The notes under the pieces: generated by a model | What the model was told of the DNA's origin: nothing | What the model saw: the letters and a program-made list of their open reading frames with translations, nothing else | The model's database searches: none | Assembly: GCA_003523945.1 (NCBI GenBank) | Contig: DOFS01000440.1 | Location: 1-8,933, forward strand | Length of the DNA stretch: 8,933 nt | Origin: Nitrospiraceae bacterium | GTDB lineage: Bacteria > Nitrospirota > Nitrospiria > Nitrospirales > UBA8639 | Direction of reading: 5' to 3' | Part shown: positions 6,143 through 8,933 of the stretch, piece by piece | Layout of the letters: each line of letters starts with the position of its first letter | How positions within the stretch are numbered: the stretch's first letter is position 1 | Made by a program: the position numbers and the translations under genes

Positions 6143-7693
6143 ATGGCAAATTCCACTCATTATGATGTCATCATTATCGGAACCGGAGCCGGCGGAGGCA
6201 CACTGGCCTATCGCCTGGCACCCACAGGGAAAAACATACTCCTACTGGAGCGGGGGGATTATCTTCGGCGTGAAAAAGATAATTGGAATTCCCACGCCGT
6301 CTTCGTGGACAATAAATATAAAGCCAAGGTGACGTGGAAAGACAAACAGGGTCATCCCTTCCATCCCGGCATTCATTACTATGTGGGAGGGAACACCAAG
6401 GTCTACGGCGCCGCGCTGCTCCGCTTCCGGCAGGAGGATTTCGGCGAGGTCAAGCATCAGAGCGGCGTGTCCCCGGCCTGGCCCATCAGCTATCAGGACT
6501 TGGAACCCTATTACACGGAGGCCGAACACCTGTATCACGTCCATGGGCAACATGGAGAAGATCCCACCGACCCACCCGTCAGTGACGACTACCGGTATCC
6601 ACCCTTGCGCCACGAACCCCGGATCCAGGAATTGCACGAAGATTGGGAAAGAATGGGATACCGCCCCTTTCATTTGCCGGTTGGCGTCATGTTGGATGAA
6701 GCACATCCTGCTCAGAGCCGGTGTATCCGCTGCAATACCTGTGACGGCTTTCCGTGCGTCATGAATGCCAAAGCCGATGCCCAGGTCGTCTGCGTCGATC
6801 CGGCACTACAATACCCCAATGTCACGTTGCAGACTCAAGCGGAGGTGACCAAACTGGACACCAATGCTTCCGGCAGAGCGGTCACGTTCGTCCACGCCCG
6901 GTGCGGTGAGGCCCTTCGAACCTTCTCTGCGGATATTGTGGTCGTGGCGTGTGGGGCCATCAACTCGGCGGCGCTGCTGTTGCGATCGGCCAATGCCCGA
7001 CATCCTCATGGACTGGCCAATTCATCCGGTGTGGTGGGACGCCATTATATGTGCCACAACAATTCCGTCATGCTGGCCATTTCCAAGCGACCCAATCCCA
7101 CGCAATTTCAAAAAACCATCGGCTTAAACGATTTTTATTTCGGCTCTCCGGATTGGCCTTTCCCCATGGGTCATATTTCCATGGTGGGCAAACAGGATCT
7201 GGACATGCTCAAGTCGGGCGCGCCGGGATTTGCGCCGGGGCTGGCGTTGGATGTCATGGCCAGGCATTCGTTGGATTTCTGGATGACCTCGGAAGATCTG
7301 CCGGACCCCGACAATCGAGTCGAGGTGGACCGGGAGGGCATGATCCGCCTGCATTACACGGACAATAATCTGGAAGGACACCGCCGGTTGGCCGCTACAC
7401 TGAAAGGCATGCTCAACCGGATCGGATGCGAAGAACGCCTGCTTCCTTCGCATCTGTACCTCGGCAAAAAAATCCCGATTGCGGGGACGGCTCATCAATG
7501 CGGCACCATACGCTTTGGGCATGATTCCAAGACTTCAGCGCTGGATGTCAACTGCCGGGCGCATGACCTGGATAATCTCTATGTCGTCGACGCCAGCTTT
7601 TTTGTCTCAAGCACCGCGGTGAATCCCTCCCTTACAATTATCGCCAATGCGTTGAGAGTCGGAGATCACCTGAAAGTACGGTTAGCGGCATGA
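6143..7693 (+). CDS. GMC-family FAD-dependent oxidoreductase with four-cysteine cluster
   Basis: A 516-residue flavoprotein of the glucose-methanol-choline family, which oxidises alcohols or sugars, often to aldehydes or lactones. The FAD-binding Rossmann motif is at the very N-terminus (IIGTGAGGG, Gly13/15/18) with Glu36 ending the second strand. GGNTKVYG at about 82-89 is the usual flavin-contacting loop. The C-terminal domain holds the expected catalytic pair His451 (AGTAHQCG) and Asn494 (STAVNPSLT). Cys194, Cys197, Cys200 and Cys205 form a CX2CX2CX4C cluster, placed roughly where FAD-dependent glucose and fructose dehydrogenases carry an Fe-S centre. That could indicate an iron-sulfur or zinc site (inference). 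There is no signal peptide, so it is probably cytoplasmic. GAGG lies 5 nt before the ATG. Its stop overlaps the next start. The substrate is unknown. Confidence 0.92.
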   Translation: MANSTHYDVIIIGTGAGGGTLAYRLAPTGKNILLLERGDYLRREKDNWNSHAVFVDNKYKAKVTWKDKQGHPFHPGIHYYVGGNTKVYGAALLRFRQEDFGEVKHQSGVSPAWPISYQDLEPYYTEAEHLYHVHGQHGEDPTDPPVSDDYRYPPLRHEPRIQELHEDWERMGYRPFHLPVGVMLDEAHPAQSRCIRCNTCDGFPCVMNAKADAQVVCVDPALQYPNVTLQTQAEVTKLDTNASGRAVTFVHARCGEALRTFSADIVVVACGAINSAALLLRSANARHPHGLANSSGVVGRHYMCHNNSVMLAISKRPNPTQFQKTIGLNDFYFGSPDWPFPMGHISMVGKQDLDMLKSGAPGFAPGLALDVMARHSLDFWMTSEDLPDPDNRVEVDREGMIRLHYTDNNLEGHRRLAATLKGMLNRIGCEERLLPSHLYLGKKIPIAGTAHQCGTIRFGHDSKTSALDVNCRAHDLDNLYVVDASFFVSSTAVNPSLTIIANALRVGDHLKVRLAA

Positions 7694-8718
7694 GGCGCTT
7701 TCTCCGCGTGTCACGTGCCCTGGCCTTTACCTTGGTGGTCTGGCACATCTGGGCCTTCGTCTGGGCAGAACACTCTTCCACTCCAATCACGGCGGTGGAC
7801 TCCGTGGGCATCACGGTCCATGAGATGGACCGCTCCATGGAATTTTTCACAAAGGTCCTGACCTTCGAACCCGTCTCCGATGTGGAAGTCTGGGGATCGG
7901 AATACGAACATCTCCAAGGCCTTTTTGGTCTCCGCATGCGCGTGGTCCGCCTGAAACTGGGGGACGAGTTTCTGGAACTGACGGAATATTTGACCCCGAA
8001 GGGAAATCCCATTCCCGTCGATTCACGCAGTCATGACCAGTGGTTTCAGCATGTGGCCATTATCGTTCAGGACATGGACAAGGCCTACCAATGGTTGCGG
8101 CAACATCAGATCCGTCATGTGTCCACCGGCCCCCAACTGCTGCCCGACTGGAACCCGCACGCCGGCGGGATTCAAGCATTCTATTTCCAGGACCCCGACG
8201 GACATGTCCTGGAAATACTCCAATTCCCCCCCGGCAAAGGCCGGCCCAAATGGCACACACCGACCGGCAAGCTGTTTCTGGGGATCGATCATACCGCCAT
8301 CGTGGTCAAAGATTCCGAGACCAGTTTAGGGTTCTTTCGTGATACACTAGGGCTACGCGTGGTTGGGGAAAGTGAAAATTATGGAACAGAACAGGAACAC
8401 CTCAATCAGGTCTTTGGTGCCCGGCTTCGCATTACCGCCCTTCGGGCGGAAGAGGGACCGGGCATTGAATTCTTAGAATATGTGAGCCCTACCGACGGAC
8501 GCCCGATGCCGGAATCCGAACGCCACAACGATCTCTTTCATTGGCATACACGGTTGGTCACAACCCGGCTGTCTTCTCTGACCAACCAACTTCGAATCAA
8601 GCGAACTCCGTTTCTGTCCGGAGGACCTATCGACATTCCTTCTCACCAGTTAGGATTTGCCACCGGTCTCATCGTCCGCGACCCGACCGGCCACGTCCTG
8701 CACATCGTTCAACGATAG
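7690..8718 (+). CDS. Exported VOC-superfamily (glyoxalase/dioxygenase-like) protein with two modules
   Basis: A 342-residue protein. An N-terminal signal peptide (MRRFLRVSR, hydrophobic core, cleavage near VWA-E at about 26) indicates export. Two glyoxalase/bleomycin-resistance modules follow, at about residues 34-178 and 196-342, each made of two beta-alpha-beta units. They look like an internal duplication (EYEHL..LFG / EQEHLNQVFG; DPDGHVLEI / DPTGHVLHI). The family includes glyoxalases, extradiol dioxygenases and isomerases that use metal ligands on the first and last strands. Here the candidate ligands differ: module one has Ser38, His121 and Glu175, so the first His is lost. Module two has His201, His286 and His338, with His in place of the usual Glu. 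The start overlaps the GMC stop as ATGA with no clear ribosome binding site, so translation is probably coupled. The reaction is unknown. Confidence 0.9.
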   Translation: MRRFLRVSRALAFTLVVWHIWAFVWAEHSSTPITAVDSVGITVHEMDRSMEFFTKVLTFEPVSDVEVWGSEYEHLQGLFGLRMRVVRLKLGDEFLELTEYLTPKGNPIPVDSRSHDQWFQHVAIIVQDMDKAYQWLRQHQIRHVSTGPQLLPDWNPHAGGIQAFYFQDPDGHVLEILQFPPGKGRPKWHTPTGKLFLGIDHTAIVVKDSETSLGFFRDTLGLRVVGESENYGTEQEHLNQVFGARLRITALRAEEGPGIEFLEYVSPTDGRPMPESERHNDLFHWHTRLVTTRLSSLTNQLRIKRTPFLSGGPIDIPSHQLGFATGLIVRDPTGHVLHIVQR

Positions 8719-8737
8719 CCTTTAAGCCATCTCACAG

Positions 8738-8743
8738 AGGGAG
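8738..8743 (+). promoter_or_regulatory. Ribosome binding site for the glucosidase gene
   Basis: AGGGAG ends 8 nt before the ATG at 8752, a normal spacing. It marks the start of the gene that runs off the right edge. Confidence 0.6.
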
Positions 8744-8751
8744 CCCCGTCT

Positions 8752-8933
8752 ATGTCCAAAGCCACACCTCACCTGACCAAAGAGGAAGAACGCTTAGAGG
8801 AAGCCAGAAAGCGAACGGTGCATTGGAAACGGTGGGGACCCTATCTGAGCGAACGCCAATGGGGCACGGTCCGTGAAGATTACAGCCCGCATGGAAACGC
8901 CTGGGAAGATTTCTCTCATGACCAGGCCCGCTC
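8752..8933 (+). CDS. MGH1-like / GH63-type glucosidase, N-terminal fragment (3' end outside window)
   Basis: The first 60 codons of a gene cut by the window edge. The fragment begins [19 protein letters not shown] and contains [20 protein letters not shown] followed by G.AWEDF.HD.AR. This is characteristic of the N-terminus of large bacterial proteins annotated as glucosidase (glycosyl hydrolase family 63/mannosylglycerate hydrolase MGH1-like), usually about 850-900 residues. Those enzymes hydrolyse alpha-linked glucosides; the substrate here is unknown and the catalytic region is not visible. No signal peptide is present, so it is cytoplasmic. It begins 33 nt after the VOC gene and is probably the fourth gene of the same operon. 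The assignment rests on recognising the motif in a short fragment. Confidence 0.8.
   Translation, partial: MSKATPHLTKEEERLEEARKRTVHWKRWGPYLSERQWGTVREDYSPHGNAWEDFSHDQAR

Noticed and set aside
1..8933. CRISPR array, tRNA/rRNA, transposase or phage genes
   Set aside because: No regularly spaced repeats, cloverleaf-like sequence or recognisable mobile-element protein was found by reading; no search tool was available.

Overview
The window carries eight protein-coding genes, all on the + strand; the first and last run off the edges. Several predicted proteins have N-terminal signal peptides and most starts have a purine-rich ribosome binding site, which fits a Gram-negative-type bacterium of moderately GC-rich composition (by eye). 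The gene mix (GlcG/HbpS-type proteins, SMP-30 lactonases, a YkgB protein, a GMC flavoprotein, a GH63-like glucosidase) would suit an environmental bacterium such as a Nitrospirota member. No taxonomic marker is present, so this placement is a weak guess.

Left block (1-4218): a partial GlcG/HbpS-family gene, an exported GlcG/HbpS-cupin fusion, a long exported SMP-30/gluconolactonase-type protein with an extra N-terminal beta-sandwich, and a second, shorter exported SMP-30 protein. The gaps shrink along the block (105, 34 and 6 nt), so at least the last three genes look like one transcription unit. Both family pairs look like tandem duplications in which one copy gained or kept an extra domain.

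Middle (4219-5317): after a 202-nt gap comes a small YkgB/DUF417 (RclC-like) membrane protein with a strong Shine-Dalgarno sequence. A 387-nt gene-free stretch follows. Its first half is GC-rich and full of inverted repeats. Its second half is more AT-rich, with short direct and inverted repeats that could be an operator or promoter region.

Right block (5318-8933): a TVP38/TMEM64 (DedA-like) membrane protein, a GMC-type FAD oxidoreductase with an unusual four-cysteine cluster, an exported four-unit VOC protein whose start overlaps the GMC stop (ATGA), and the first 60 codons of an MGH1-like/GH63 glucosidase. Spacings of 24, -4 and 33 nt imply one operon.

A plausible but unproven theme is oxidative sugar metabolism at the cell envelope. 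The glucosidase would release sugar, the GMC flavoprotein would oxidise it to a lactone, and the SMP-30 proteins would hydrolyse the lactone. The heme-binding, cupin, VOC and YkgB proteins would deal with redox by-products or small reactive molecules. The lactonases are predicted to be exported but the GMC enzyme is not, which is a weakness of this model. I see no RNA genes, CRISPR array, transposase or phage genes.
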